A stretch of DNA of 64,000 nucleotides from Pseudodonghicola xiamenensis DSM 18339 (lineage in GTDB: Bacteria > Pseudomonadota > Alphaproteobacteria > Rhodobacterales > Rhodobacteraceae), in NCBI RefSeq assembly GCF_000429365.1, contig NZ_AUBS01000013.1, forward strand, positions 1-64,000, read 5' to 3'. The translations under genes and the position numbers were made by a program. The notes under the pieces were generated by a model that ran no database searches, was not told the DNA's origin, and was given only the letters and a program-made list of their open reading frames with translations. Below, piece by piece: positions 55,309 through 63,807 of the stretch (position 1 is its first letter; each line of letters opens with the position of its first letter).

Positions 55309-57522
55309 ATGGCAGACACGTCCAACCCCGATATTGTGTATACCGTCGTAGACGAAGCGCCGGAACTGGCCAGCGCTTCGCTGCTGCCGATCATCCGCAG
55401 CTTCGCCGGTGCTGCCGGCGTCACCATCGGCACCAAGGATATTTCGCTGGCTGGCCGCATCATCGCCACCTTTCCCGAGAAGCTGACCGACGCGCAGCGC
55501 CAGTCCGATGATCTGGCCGAGCTGGGTGAGCTGGTGAAGACGCCGGACGCCAATGTCATCAAGCTGCCGAACATCTCGGCCTCGGTGCCGCAGCTGACCG
55601 CCGCGGTGAAGGAACTGCAGGCGCAGGGCTATGACATCCCGGATTATCCGGAAGAGCCGAAGACCGACGAGGAAAAGGCGATCCGCGCGCGTTTCGACGC
55701 CATCAAGGGCTCGGCCGTGAACCCGGTCCTGCGCGAGGGCAATTCCGACCGTCGCGCCGCCAAGGCGGTGAAGAACTATGCCCAGAAGAACCCGCACCGG
55801 ATGGGCAAATGGGCATCCGACAGCAAGACTCATGTGTCGTCGATGCCGGGCAACGATTTCTATGCCAATGAGGTCGCCGCGACCCTGACCGCCGATCAGG
55901 CCGGTCCGGCCAAGATCGAATTCCTGGGCAAGGATGGCAGCACCACCGTTCTGAAAGACGGCTGGAAGCTGATCGAGGGCGAGGTGGTCGATGCCACCTT
56001 CCTGTCCGCCAAGGCGCTGGATGACTTCCTGGCCAAGGAAATCGAGGCGACGAAGGCCGATGGCATCCTGTTCTCGATCCACATGAAGGCGACGATGATG
56101 AAGGTCTCCGACCCGATCATCTTCGGCCATGCGGTCAAGGCCTGGCTGGCGCCGGTGTTCGAGAAATTCGGCGACGAGATGAAGGCGCTGGGCGTCAACC
56201 CGAACTCGGGGCTTGGCGACGTGCTGGAGCGGGTGAAGGGCAATGCCGATATCATGGCCGCGGTCGAGGCCTGCGTGGCCGGGCGCCCGGGCATGTATAT
56301 GGTGAACTCCGACAAGGGTATCACCAACCTGCACGTGCCCTCGGACGTGATCATCGACGCCTCGATGCCGGCGCTGATCCGTGCCGGTGGCAAGGGCTGG
56401 GGTGCGGACGGCAAGGAAGCCGATACCAACTGCATCATTCCGGACAACTGCTATGCGCCCGTCTATGACGAGGCGATCGAGTTCTTCAAACAGAACGGCG
56501 CGCTGAACCCGGCCACCGCCGGCACCGTGCAGAACGTCGGCCTGATGGCCCAGAAGGCCGAGGAATACGGCTCGCACCCGACCACCTTCGAGGCGCCGGC
56601 GGACGGCACCATCCGTATCGTGCTGGCCAATGGCGAGGTCCTGCATTCGCTTGACGTCGAGGCCGGCGACATCTGGCGCGCCTGCACCGCCAAGAAGGCG
56701 CCGATCGAAAACTGGATCCAGCTTGCGATCGACCGTCAGCGGCTGACTGGCTATCAGGCGATCTTCTGGCTGGACGAAAACCGCGGCCATGATGCCGAGA
56801 TCATTAAATATGTGAAACCGGCACTGGAAGCCGCTGGCGTTGCCGACAAGTTCACCATCATGGCGCCGCGTGAAGCCACCCGCGCCTCGCTGGAAACGAT
56901 TACCGCCGGCAACGACAGCATCGCCATCACCGGCAACGTGCTGCGCGATTATCTGACCGACCTGTTCCCGATCCTGGAACTGGGGACCTCGGCCAAGATG
57001 TTGTCGATCGTCAAGCTGATGAATGGCGGCGGCATGTTCGAAACCGGTGCCGGCGGGTCCGCCCCGAAACATGTGCAGCAGTTCCTGGAAGAGGATCACC
57101 TGCGTTGGGATTCGATGGGCGAGTTCTGCGCGCTGAGCGAGTCGCTGAACTTTCTGGCAGAGGTCAAGAATAACGCCAAGGCCGCCGTTCTGGCTGCTGG
57201 GGCGGAGGACGCGACCCAGGGCATTCTGGACTTTGATCGGTCGCCCTCGCGCAAGGTGGGTGAGCCGGACAACCGCGACAGCCACTATTGGTTCGCCCGC
57301 TACTGGGCCGAAGCATTGGCTGCACAGGACAAGGATGCCGAGCTGGCAGCACATTTTGCCCCGATCGCCAAGGCGCTGGCCGAGAAGGAAGCCGAGATTC
57401 TGGCCGAACTCGCGGCGGCCCAGGGCAAGCCGGTTGATATCGGCGGCTATTACCATGGCGATGTTACCAAGAAATCCTCAGCGATGCGCCCCAGCGCCAC
57501 GCTGAACGCCATCATCGGCTAA
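55309..57522 (+). CDS. icd: NADP-dependent isocitrate dehydrogenase, monomeric type
   Basis: 737 residues, the normal length of monomeric IDH (~740). [77 protein letters not shown] and [20 protein letters not shown] are conserved in the family. It oxidises isocitrate to 2-oxoglutarate with NADP in the TCA cycle. The frame is open to 55192, but ATG 55309 follows AGGAAAGG and gives the family N-terminus. A strong terminator follows. Confidence 0.97.
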   Translation: MADTSNPDIVYTVVDEAPELASASLLPIIRSFAGAAGVTIGTKDISLAGRIIATFPEKLTDAQRQSDDLAELGELVKTPDANVIKLPNISASVPQLTAAVKELQAQGYDIPDYPEEPKTDEEKAIRARFDAIKGSAVNPVLREGNSDRRAAKAVKNYAQKNPHRMGKWASDSKTHVSSMPGNDFYANEVAATLTADQAGPAKIEFLGKDGSTTVLKDGWKLIEGEVVDATFLSAKALDDFLAKEIEATKADGILFSIHMKATMMKVSDPIIFGHAVKAWLAPVFEKFGDEMKALGVNPNSGLGDVLERVKGNADIMAAVEACVAGRPGMYMVNSDKGITNLHVPSDVIIDASMPALIRAGGKGWGADGKEADTNCIIPDNCYAPVYDEAIEFFKQNGALNPATAGTVQNVGLMAQKAEEYGSHPTTFEAPADGTIRIVLANGEVLHSLDVEAGDIWRACTAKKAPIENWIQLAIDRQRLTGYQAIFWLDENRGHDAEIIKYVKPALEAAGVADKFTIMAPREATRASLETITAGNDSIAITGNVLRDYLTDLFPILELGTSAKMLSIVKLMNGGGMFETGAGGSAPKHVQQFLEEDHLRWDSMGEFCALSESLNFLAEVKNNAKAAVLAAGAEDATQGILDFDRSPSRKVGEPDNRDSHYWFARYWAEALAAQDKDAELAAHFAPIAKALAEKEAEILAELAAAQGKPVDIGGYYHGDVTKKSSAMRPSATLNAIIG

Positions 57523-57550
57523 GCCGCAAGGCCCGATCTGAACCAGGAGG

Positions 57551-57577
57551 CGCCCGGAGATATTCTCCGGGCGTTTT
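57551..57577 (+). terminator. Intrinsic terminator of icd
   Basis: Perfect 10-bp stem CGCCCGGAGA (57551-57560) / TCTCCGGGCG (57564-57573), loop of 3, then TTTT (57574-57577), 29 bases past the icd stop. Confidence 0.9.
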
Positions 57578-57593
57578 CCGTTGTCTCGTGCAG

Positions 57594-58262
57594 CTAATCT
57601 GCGGCTATGGCGGCGACGGCGCGGTGGCGTTGGAACACCTGGAGAAGCACAGAACGCGCGTGAGCCAGCGCTTGATGGTCATTGATCGTTTCGATGGGGT
57701 GGCCGGTGAAGAACTGGCGGCGCAATGCGTAGCCGCGTAGAAAGTCAGCGATGCATTGCACGTTCTCGACAAGATGTTCGAGGCTCATCTCCACGTCGCG
57801 AAAAGCCTCGGACATATGCTGTTCCAAAGTGCTGAGCTGCTGGTTGCGATAGCCGATGACCAAATCCATCAGCTCGGGGTCGTTGCGCGCGCTCAACACC
57901 ACTTCGGTCATCGCAAAATAGCGGTCTCCGCCGTAGATCGACCAGAAATGATCGACGATATAGGTCACTCGCTCCTCCAGGCTTCCACCGTGGGCGTGAG
58001 AGGAGGCGATGCTGTTGGTCAACGGGCGGAAAAGCGATTTGACCACTTCGGCAATCAGGCCGGTCTTTGATCCGAAATGGTGCTGGATTGCGCCGGTCGT
58101 TACATGGGCCCTGCGGCAGATTTCCTGCACCGTCGCTCCGCGCATTCCACGTTCTTTCAGCAGATCGACGGTTGCGTTTACCAAGGCGGCTTGCGTGTGC
58201 TCTGTTCTTTCTGTTTGGCTTCGGCGTTTCGTGTTCAAAGCGTGTCCCCATACGTGCAGCAT
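57594..58262 (-). CDS. TetR-family transcriptional regulator
   Basis: 222 residues. The TetR helix-turn-helix is clear: ALVNATVDLLKERGMRGATVQEICRRAHVTTGAIQHHFGSK. The C-terminal ligand domain is helical and unassigned. Start 58262 gives MLHVWGHALNTKRR; a TTG at the Leu of HALN, preceded by GGGGA, is an alternative, since the ATG has only a poor ribosome site. No divergent partner gene: upstream is the AT-rich island, so its target is unknown. Confidence 0.85.
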   Translation of the reverse strand: MLHVWGHALNTKRRSQTERTEHTQAALVNATVDLLKERGMRGATVQEICRRAHVTTGAIQHHFGSKTGLIAEVVKSLFRPLTNSIASSHAHGGSLEERVTYIVDHFWSIYGGDRYFAMTEVVLSARNDPELMDLVIGYRNQQLSTLEQHMSEAFRDVEMSLEHLVENVQCIADFLRGYALRRQFFTGHPIETINDHQALAHARSVLLQVFQRHRAVAAIAAD

Positions 58263-58563
58263 GTTATTTATCTTTTTAAAAGGGGCCAGCCTTTCCTCCT
58301 CTCCGAGCAGGCAAGCCTGGACAAGAGAGGGGAAGGGTGACCCAAACGTCATGACCCATGCGAAGGTGACGTTCCCCAACCCGCGACCCGTGTCTGGGGT
58401 GCGTTGGTGTTTCTATGGGGACATTAACGTTTAATTGATGCAAGCATAATCCCGCTTGAAATTTGAAAAAAGTATTATTGTTTTGTCTTGGATGAAATTT
58501 TCTTCTGTTGTTCGGAAAAAGGTTCCTGTTAATTGTTGTCACCTGAAATTTTTTATTCTGAAT

Positions 58564-58593
58564 AGATGGGGTTGCCCCATCTTTTGTGTTTTT
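58564..58593 (+). terminator. Intrinsic terminator or attenuator in the AT-rich island
   Basis: 8-bp stem AGATGGGG (58564-58571) / CCCCATCT (58575-58582), loop TTG, then TTTGTGTTTTT. It lies about 98 bases upstream of the small ORF, with no gene before it on the plus strand, so it may end a short RNA or act as a leader attenuator. Confidence 0.75.
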
Positions 58594-58690
58594 CGTGTCT
58601 GGGGAGATTCTTGCCCTCCGGGAAGAGGCAATGTTATGCCTTGAAAAGTATTGAATTTCTGCCGAAGGAAAGGAAAGAAGGAGGTTCGAT

Positions 58691-58792
58691 ATGTCTATTT
58701 ACATTCTTGGATTTGAATGTAATCGGCCCGCTTGGTTTCCGGGCGAAATGATTGGCCTCTGGTATTCTCTGGTGGGGAAAATTCTGCGGTGA
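58691..58792 (+). CDS. Candidate small protein (33 residues)
   Basis: ATG 58691 to TGA 58790-58792 encodes MSIYILGFECNRPAWFPGEM then IGLWYSLVGKILR. An excellent ribosome site AAGGAGG (58678-58684) sits 6 bases upstream. The peptide is hydrophobic and aromatic, with a possible C-terminal amphipathic segment (GLWYSLVGKILR). No family was recognised. It could be a leader peptide, a small membrane protein or toxin-like peptide; expression is unproven. Confidence 0.45.
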   Translation: MSIYILGFECNRPAWFPGEMIGLWYSLVGKILR

Positions 58793-59123
58793 TTCCTTTG
58801 GAATCGCAGAGAGATTTCGGGGAAGGCTTTTCTGCCAAGGCATAAATGGAATGCGGCAGCGGTGAATGCTGGAAGGTGACAAGAGGCGGCGGCAGGGTCA
58901 CAGCAGGCGCTTTGCTTGTGTTGGGCCGGGGGCGGCTATCGCCCGAGGCGCCGCGGGACATGCCGGGGACACCCGTCCCCGGGGGCTCTCATCTCCGGGG
59001 CTCCGCCTTGGCGGGCCGGTCACTCCTGAAAACGCATGCCCCGTCGGTCCCCGTGCCGACTGTTCCGACATTGGTTAAGCTGAGCCCGGTTTCGACCGGG
59101 GGCGATCATCGGGGCAATGACGT

Positions 59124-59660
59124 TCAGATGGTGTTGACCATCTGTGCGAAGCCTTTGACGGCCAGACGGATCCGGTCCTGCAGCGCTGGGTCGGTGATCT
59201 TGTCTTCGGTGAAATCGGCAGCGCTGGCGTAGATGGCGATTGGCGCCGAGGCGGCGCCGAAAAAGCCGAACAGCGGGCGCAGCTGGTGTTCGACCATCAG
59301 TGCATGTCGTTGCCCGCCGCCGGCGGCGCAGAGCAGCACCGGCTTGTGCAGCAGCCCCTCGGGTTCGATCATGTCGATCACATGTTTGAAGGCGCCGGAA
59401 TAGGAGCCCTTGTAGACCGGAGACCCCATCACCAGAAGATCGGCGTTTTCGATGCCATCCAGAATGGCGCGGGCCGTTTCGGGCAGATCCTTGCGGCGCT
59501 GGCCGAGCGGGTTGTCCATGAATGGCGCGATATTGGCCGAGGTGACCCGAATGGGCAGGGTCCGGGCGATCTCTTCCACCACAGCGTCGATCAGAATTGC
59601 GGTTTTCGAATTGCTGCTGTGGCTGCCGCTAAAGGCGAAGAGATTAAGAGGCTCGGTCAT
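59124..59660 (-). CDS. NADPH-dependent FMN reductase
   Basis: 178 residues, flavodoxin-like fold. LFAFSGSHSSNSKTAILIDAV is the FMN phosphate loop, and VMGSPVYKGSYSGAFKHVIDM is the flavin-binding GSPxYKGSYSG-K motif of the SsuE/MsuE-type FMN reductases. Such enzymes supply reduced FMN to monooxygenases, often for sulphonates, but no monooxygenase is in the window. Divergent from the gntR gene across 112 bases with an AT palindrome, so GntR probably controls it. Confidence 0.88.
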   Translation of the reverse strand: MTEPLNLFAFSGSHSSNSKTAILIDAVVEEIARTLPIRVTSANIAPFMDNPLGQRRKDLPETARAILDGIENADLLVMGSPVYKGSYSGAFKHVIDMIEPEGLLHKPVLLCAAGGGQRHALMVEHQLRPLFGFFGAASAPIAIYASAADFTEDKITDPALQDRIRLAVKGFAQMVNTI

Positions 59661-59734
59661 GGTGAACTGTTCGTCCTGAAGCTGGCGGAGGAGGTTGGGG
59701 CGCCGCTCTGCGGAGCTTGAGAGGTGTCTGATTT

Positions 59735-59749
59735 ATATATACTATATAT
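59735..59749. promoter_or_regulatory. AT-rich palindrome between FMN reductase and gntR
   Basis: ATATATA-C-TATATAT is a perfect 7-bp dyad, extendable imperfectly to ATTT...AAAT (59731-59753). It is 24 bases before the gntR ATG and 75 bases before the reductase ATG, fitting an operator for autoregulation and control of both genes, or overlapping -10 regions. Confidence 0.55.
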
Positions 59750-59772
59750 GAAATATCGGGGCAAGAATCTGC

Positions 59773-60540
59773 ATGACGGATGACTCTTCTGACACCGATC
59801 TCTGGCCGACGCAAAGGGTGGTGCGGGGCGTGCCTCTTTATGAGGTGGTCAAGGATCAGATTACAGAGGCAATCTTTGCGGGGCGTTGGCCGGCAGGCTT
59901 CGCCCTGCCGAATGAAGTCGATCTGGCAGAGCGTTTCGGTGTTGCCGTGGGAACCCTGCGCCGGGCGCTGGATGATCTGACCCGGGAAGGGCTTTTGGCG
60001 CGCCGGCGCAAGACCGGCACCGTAGTCACCGGCAGACCGCCGCAGATCAGCCTGCGATTTCTGCTCAGGTACTTCCGGCTGCACAGTCTCGACGGAGGAT
60101 TGCTGCAGGCCGAGGTGCAGCCGCCCCGGGTCTCTCTGGGGGAGGCATCGGAGGCAGAGGTGGCGGCGTTGTCGCTGTCTTCGGGAGAGGAGGTGCTGCG
60201 GATTGCGCGGCTGCGCACGGTGGGTGGGCTGCCGGTTATGACGGATCTTTATGTGATCCCCGTCGCCCGTTTTCCGGCCCTGCCGCGCACCGCCGAAGAC
60301 ATGCCGGGGCTGATCTATGGGTATCTGGTCGAAACCGGCGGTTTGAAGATTTCGGCCTTGCGCGAAAAGCTGGCCGCCGTTGCTGCGTCACCGGAGATTG
60401 CCGAAGAGCTTGGGCTGGAGCCGGGCGCTCCGGTGCTGCTAATTGAAGCGACGGTCTATGACCAGAACAATCGGCCGGTGATCACAGCGCTGCATCATGC
60501 CAATACGGCGCAGCACCGTTATGTAAACGAATTGCAGTGA
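59773..60540 (+). CDS. GntR-family regulator, HutC/UTRA type
   Basis: 255 residues. N-terminal winged helix (PLYEVVKDQITEAIFAGRWPAGFALPNEVDLAERFGVAVGTLRRALDDLTREGLLARRRKTGTVV) followed by a UTRA effector domain (residues ~95-250). HutC-type regulators are repressors that respond to small metabolites. The neighbouring FMN reductase is the likely target. Effector unknown. Confidence 0.92.
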   Translation: MTDDSSDTDLWPTQRVVRGVPLYEVVKDQITEAIFAGRWPAGFALPNEVDLAERFGVAVGTLRRALDDLTREGLLARRRKTGTVVTGRPPQISLRFLLRYFRLHSLDGGLLQAEVQPPRVSLGEASEAEVAALSLSSGEEVLRIARLRTVGGLPVMTDLYVIPVARFPALPRTAEDMPGLIYGYLVETGGLKISALREKLAAVAASPEIAEELGLEPGAPVLLIEATVYDQNNRPVITALHHANTAQHRYVNELQ

Positions 60541-60567
60541 CCCGCCCGTCTGACTTGATCGGGCGGG
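60541..60567. terminator. Bidirectional GC hairpin after gntR
   Basis: Stem CCCGCCCG (60541-60548) / CGGGCGGG (60560-60567) with an 11-base loop, starting right after the gntR stop and ending 20 bases before the convergent yeiH stop. No T run. Confidence 0.6.
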
Positions 60568-60586
60568 CGGATGTCCGGACTGCCGC

Positions 60587-61594
60587 TCAGCGGATCAGAC
60601 TGGTGCCAAGTGCGCCGGCGCTGGCAATGAATATCCAGCCGATCGCCCCCAGCAGCAGCGGCCGCGGCCCCTTGTGCAGCAGACGTTTGAGGTGGGTCTC
60701 CATTCCCATCGCCCCGAGCGCCATGGTCAGGAGGAAGGTCGAGGCGGTGAGCAGCGCGCTACGCAGCTCGGTGGGCAGCGTGATCACCGAATTCAGCGCC
60801 GCGATTGCCAGAAAGCCGAAGACGAACCAGGGGATCGGCGCCTTCTGTGCGCCGCCCTCGACGTTGCGGGCCAGGCCGAGGCCGAGGATCAGCGGCGCCA
60901 GCAGCATCACCCGGGTCAGCTTGGCAATGGTCGCGGTCTCTCCGGCGGTGTCGCTGACCGAGAAACCGGCGCCGACGGCTTGCGCGACCTCGTGCAGGGC
61001 CGACCCGGTCCAGAGCCCGAAGGCGTGATCGTCAAAGCCGGTCAGCGGCATCATTGCCGGGAACAGCAGCATCGAGAGCGACCCGAAGATGGTGACGCAG
61101 GCGATGGCATAGGCGACATCCTCGTCACTGCCGCGGGTCACCGTGTTCACCCCCAGGACGGCAGAGGCGCCGCAGACCGAGGTGCCGGCGGCGATCAGCT
61201 CGCTCAGCTTGTCGCCGACCCCCAGCAGACGGCCAAGGAAACGGACCAGGAAGAAGGTCGAAAACAGCACCGTGATGATCATCGCCAGCCCGGCCGGCCC
61301 CACTGCGATCAGATCGCCCAGCGTCAGACGGAAGCCCAGCAAGATGATCCCCAGCCGCAGCACCGGTTTCATCGACAGCGCTGTACCCGGGCTGAGCGTC
61401 TCGGGCAGCCCGGTGGTATTGCGCAGCACGATACCCGCGACCATGGCCAGAACCATCGGGCTGAACAGGGCGGGCTTGCCTGTCACCTGCCAGACCAGCG
61501 TCGCGGCGAGCGCCAGCGCGGCGCTGGCCAGCAGTCCGGGCAGAGGCGGCCAGAGGTCGAGCGTCTTGGCGGGGGTGGCGGTGTGCTCGGTCAT
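60587..61594 (-). CDS. yeiH: YeiH/PSE family putative sulfate exporter
   Basis: 335 residues, about ten membrane helices, UPF0324 (Cons_hypoth698) family. VLRLGIILLGFRLTLGDL, AAGTSVCGASAVLGVNTV, GLWTGSALHEVAQAVGAGF are the conserved blocks, the last two likely lining the substrate path. Members are annotated as putative sulfate or sulfite exporters, for instance for sulfite made by sulphonate or taurine use. AGAGGA precedes ATG 61594. Divergent from a YeiE-like LysR, the usual partner. Confidence 0.88.
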   Translation of the reverse strand: MTEHTATPAKTLDLWPPLPGLLASAALALAATLVWQVTGKPALFSPMVLAMVAGIVLRNTTGLPETLSPGTALSMKPVLRLGIILLGFRLTLGDLIAVGPAGLAMIITVLFSTFFLVRFLGRLLGVGDKLSELIAAGTSVCGASAVLGVNTVTRGSDEDVAYAIACVTIFGSLSMLLFPAMMPLTGFDDHAFGLWTGSALHEVAQAVGAGFSVSDTAGETATIAKLTRVMLLAPLILGLGLARNVEGGAQKAPIPWFVFGFLAIAALNSVITLPTELRSALLTASTFLLTMALGAMGMETHLKRLLHKGPRPLLLGAIGWIFIASAGALGTSLIR

Positions 61595-61650
61595 GGCGGG
61601 TCCTCTCTGGCCGGTTTCTGCTGGCTGGAAGATGACGCCTGTCAAACCAT

Positions 61651-61702
61651 CAATCCAACGGATTGAATTTGTCATATCGTTCGATTTTTCTTATCATTCG
61701 AT
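61651..61702. promoter_or_regulatory. LysR-type binding sites between yeiH and the regulator gene
   Basis: A perfect dyad CAATCC-AAC-GGATTG (61651-61665) and a near-perfect direct repeat ATCGTTCGAT (61676-61685) / ATCATTCGAT (61693-61702), start points 17 bases apart, in the 109-base divergent gap. The second repeat ends 1 base before the LysR ATG. Confidence 0.6.
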
Positions 61703-61703
61703 C

Positions 61704-62633
61704 ATGACATTGGAACAAATCCGCATCTTTCTGGCTGTGGCCGAGCTTTGTCACGTTACCCGTGCCGCCGATCGGCTGGGGTTGACGCAATCGGCGGTCT
61801 CTGCCGCGATCTCGACGCTCGAGCGGCAATATGACGTCCGGCTGTTCGACCGCGTGGGGCGTGGCATCGTGCTGACTGAAGAGGGGCAGGTGATGATCGG
61901 CGCCGCCCGCGTGCTGATGAACGAGGCCGAGACCGCCCGGCTGACGCTGATGGATCTGGCGCAGGAGACGCGCGGTCAGCTCAGGATCGCGGCCAGTCAG
62001 ACCATCGCCAGCTATTGGTTGCCGCGCTATCTGGCGCGGATGCACGATCTCTACCCCAGGGTCGGTCTGACGTTGCGATCGGGGAACACTGAAGACGCCG
62101 CCCGTGCGGTGGCGGAAGGCAGCGCCGATCTGGGGTTTGTCGAAGGGGAATTGCCGCCGTCAGAGCTGCGCCAGCGGGTGTTGGCGCGGGATGAACTGCT
62201 GATGGTGCTGCCGCGTGATCACACTCTGGCGCGAAAGCCGCGAATGACGGCGGCGGATTATCGTGGTCTGCGTTGGTTGATGCGGGAGCGGGGATCCGGC
62301 ACCCGGACGGTGATGGAGGCGCATCTGGTGGCCATGGGGCTGGCTGAGGGCGAGGCGGATGTCGTTCTTGAACTGCCGTCGAACGAAGCGATCCTGAATG
62401 CGATTCGTGCCGGCTCTTCCGTGTCGATGCTGTCCTGGCGGGCGGTGCGGCAAAGCCGGACGGCAGGCCTGGCCTTGCGCCGGATCACCTGGGCGCCGCG
62501 TCCGCGCCGGGAGTTTCGGGTGCTCAGCCATCCTGACCGCCACCGCACCCGGGCAGCGGCAGCATTTCTTGATCTACTGACCGGGGGAGAGGGGGCAAAG
62601 CCTCTCGTCACCGGGGGGCGGAGCCGGCTATAG
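61704..62633 (+). CDS. LysR-family regulator, YeiE/CysB-like
   Basis: 309 residues. HTH: MTLEQIRIFLAVAELCHVTRAADRLGLTQSAVSAAISTLERQYDVRLFDRVGRG. The C-terminal effector domain (residues ~90-300) resembles the YeiE/CbbR/CysB group. YeiE controls yeiH and sulfite homeostasis in other bacteria, and the divergent arrangement here supports the same. The long upstream frame is antisense to yeiH; ATG 61704 gives the LysR N-terminus. Confidence 0.9.
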   Translation: MTLEQIRIFLAVAELCHVTRAADRLGLTQSAVSAAISTLERQYDVRLFDRVGRGIVLTEEGQVMIGAARVLMNEAETARLTLMDLAQETRGQLRIAASQTIASYWLPRYLARMHDLYPRVGLTLRSGNTEDAARAVAEGSADLGFVEGELPPSELRQRVLARDELLMVLPRDHTLARKPRMTAADYRGLRWLMRERGSGTRTVMEAHLVAMGLAEGEADVVLELPSNEAILNAIRAGSSVSMLSWRAVRQSRTAGLALRRITWAPRPRREFRVLSHPDRHRTRAAAAFLDLLTGGEGAKPLVTGGRSRL

Positions 62634-62660
62634 ATCGGGCATTCGGATGACGGAGACGAC

Positions 62661-63434
62661 ATGAAACTGGCCCTGTTGCAGACCCCGCCCGCCAATGGCA
62701 ACGCAGACCAGGCCCTGGCCGAGCTGGAAACCGCGATGACGGCGGCCGCCTCTGCCGGCGCCGATCTTCTGGTCACCCCGGAACTGCTGCTGCCGGGCTA
62801 CAATTGCCCCGATCTTCACGCCGCCGAAGCGCAGCCGGTCGAGGCGGATTGGATCGCTCGCCTGTCGGCCCTGGCCGCGACGCATCGCTGCGGGCTGGTG
62901 GTCGGCTGGGCAGAGCGTGCCGGCGATACGATCTATAACAGCGCCAGCGCCATCGGCCCCGATGGCGCCTTGCTTGCCACCTATCGCAAGCGCCAGCTTT
63001 TCGGCCCGATGGAACGGGCAAGCTTCGTGGCCGGATGCGATCCTGCCCCGGTCTTCGATCTGGCCGGGCGGCGCTGCGGGCTGCAAATCTGTTATGATAT
63101 CGAATTTCCCGAACATGCCCGCGATCTGGCCCGACGTGGCGCCGAACTGATCCTGGTGCCGACCGCCAATCCGGTGGGCTTCGAACATGTGCAGCGCCTG
63201 TTTGTGCCCGCCCGTGCCGCCGAGAACGCCATCTGTGTCGCCTATGCGAATTATTGCGGCGAGGAGAACGGGCTGGAATTCGGTGGCATGTCGGTGGTTG
63301 CCGGCCCGGATGGGGCTGAGATCGTTCGCGCCGGACGCGGCCCGGCACTGCTGATCGCCGATTTGCCGGTGCTGGGGGATTATCCGGCGGGAATGCTGTC
63401 GACCCAGCTTGACGATCTGGTCGGCGGCGCCTGA
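62661..63434 (+). CDS. Nitrilase-superfamily carbon-nitrogen hydrolase
   Basis: 257 residues. Catalytic triad visible: E41 (VTPELLLPGYN), K110 (TYRKRQLFGP) and C144 (QICYDIEFPE). The length and style are those of small amidases or omega-amidase/carbamoylputrescine hydrolase relatives. It cleaves a C-N amide bond; the substrate is unknown. CGGAGA precedes the ATG. It starts 28 bases after the LysR gene, so the two may be cotranscribed. Confidence 0.9.
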   Translation: MKLALLQTPPANGNADQALAELETAMTAAASAGADLLVTPELLLPGYNCPDLHAAEAQPVEADWIARLSALAATHRCGLVVGWAERAGDTIYNSASAIGPDGALLATYRKRQLFGPMERASFVAGCDPAPVFDLAGRRCGLQICYDIEFPEHARDLARRGAELILVPTANPVGFEHVQRLFVPARAAENAICVAYANYCGEENGLEFGGMSVVAGPDGAEIVRAGRGPALLIADLPVLGDYPAGMLSTQLDDLVGGA

Positions 63435-63528
63435 CAGATCGCGATCAGGCGTTGGCCTGTCCACTGGCCCGTCGCGCCTGACCCCGCCACTGCAAGAATG
63501 GCGAGGCCGGCGCCTGAGGCCCATGTGG

Positions 63529-63807
63529 TCAGGACCGGTCTTTCTTCGATGAGGCTTCCGGCATCTCGATGTTGATCTCCAGGCTCGAGACCGCGTTGTC
63601 ACGCTGCACCCGGATATCAACATCCTCGTCTTCGACGGTGACGTATTTCCGGATCACCGCAAGAATGTCGTTCTGAAGCTGGGGCAGGAAGTCGGCCGCA
63701 TCGGAACCGCCCGCGCGCTCATGCGCAAGCAGGAGCTGCAGGCGATCCTTGGCGGTCTGGGCCGTCTTCGCTCGGCGGGGCTTGAGGGAGAAACCGAACA
63801 GGCTCAT
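63529..63807 (-). CDS. minE: Cell division topological specificity factor MinE
   Basis: 92 residues. N-terminal membrane-targeting stretch (MSLFGFSLKPRRAKTAQTAK), the MinD-contact helix (AKDRLQLLLAHERAGGSDAADFLPQLQNDILAVIRKYV) and C-terminal topological domain. MinE drives MinD off the membrane, giving pole-to-pole oscillation. The ATG overlaps the minD stop (63804-63807). Normal length for the family. Confidence 0.95.
   Translation of the reverse strand: MSLFGFSLKPRRAKTAQTAKDRLQLLLAHERAGGSDAADFLPQLQNDILAVIRKYVTVEDEDVDIRVQRDNAVSSLEINIEMPEASSKKDRS

Larger units (their letters stand above)
58395..58870. other. AT-rich, gene-poor island
   Basis: This stretch is markedly richer in A/T than any other in the window (for example 58425-58600 is dominated by A and T runs). 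Frames on either strand look like noise apart from the 33-codon ORF at 58691. It contains an intrinsic terminator (58564-58593), a small hairpin AGGCA/TGCCT (58625-58640 region) and a bulged hairpin around 58782-58810. Base composition suggests acquired DNA or a non-coding regulatory RNA locus. The flank 58871-59123 returns to high GC and shows no gene. Confidence 0.55.

Noticed and set aside
55273..57456. 727-codon open frame antisense to icd
   Set aside because: Shadow of the highly conserved icd gene.
58456..58644. 62-codon frame in the AT-rich island
   Set aside because: It runs through the intrinsic terminator at 58564-58593, lacks a ribosome site and looks like noise.
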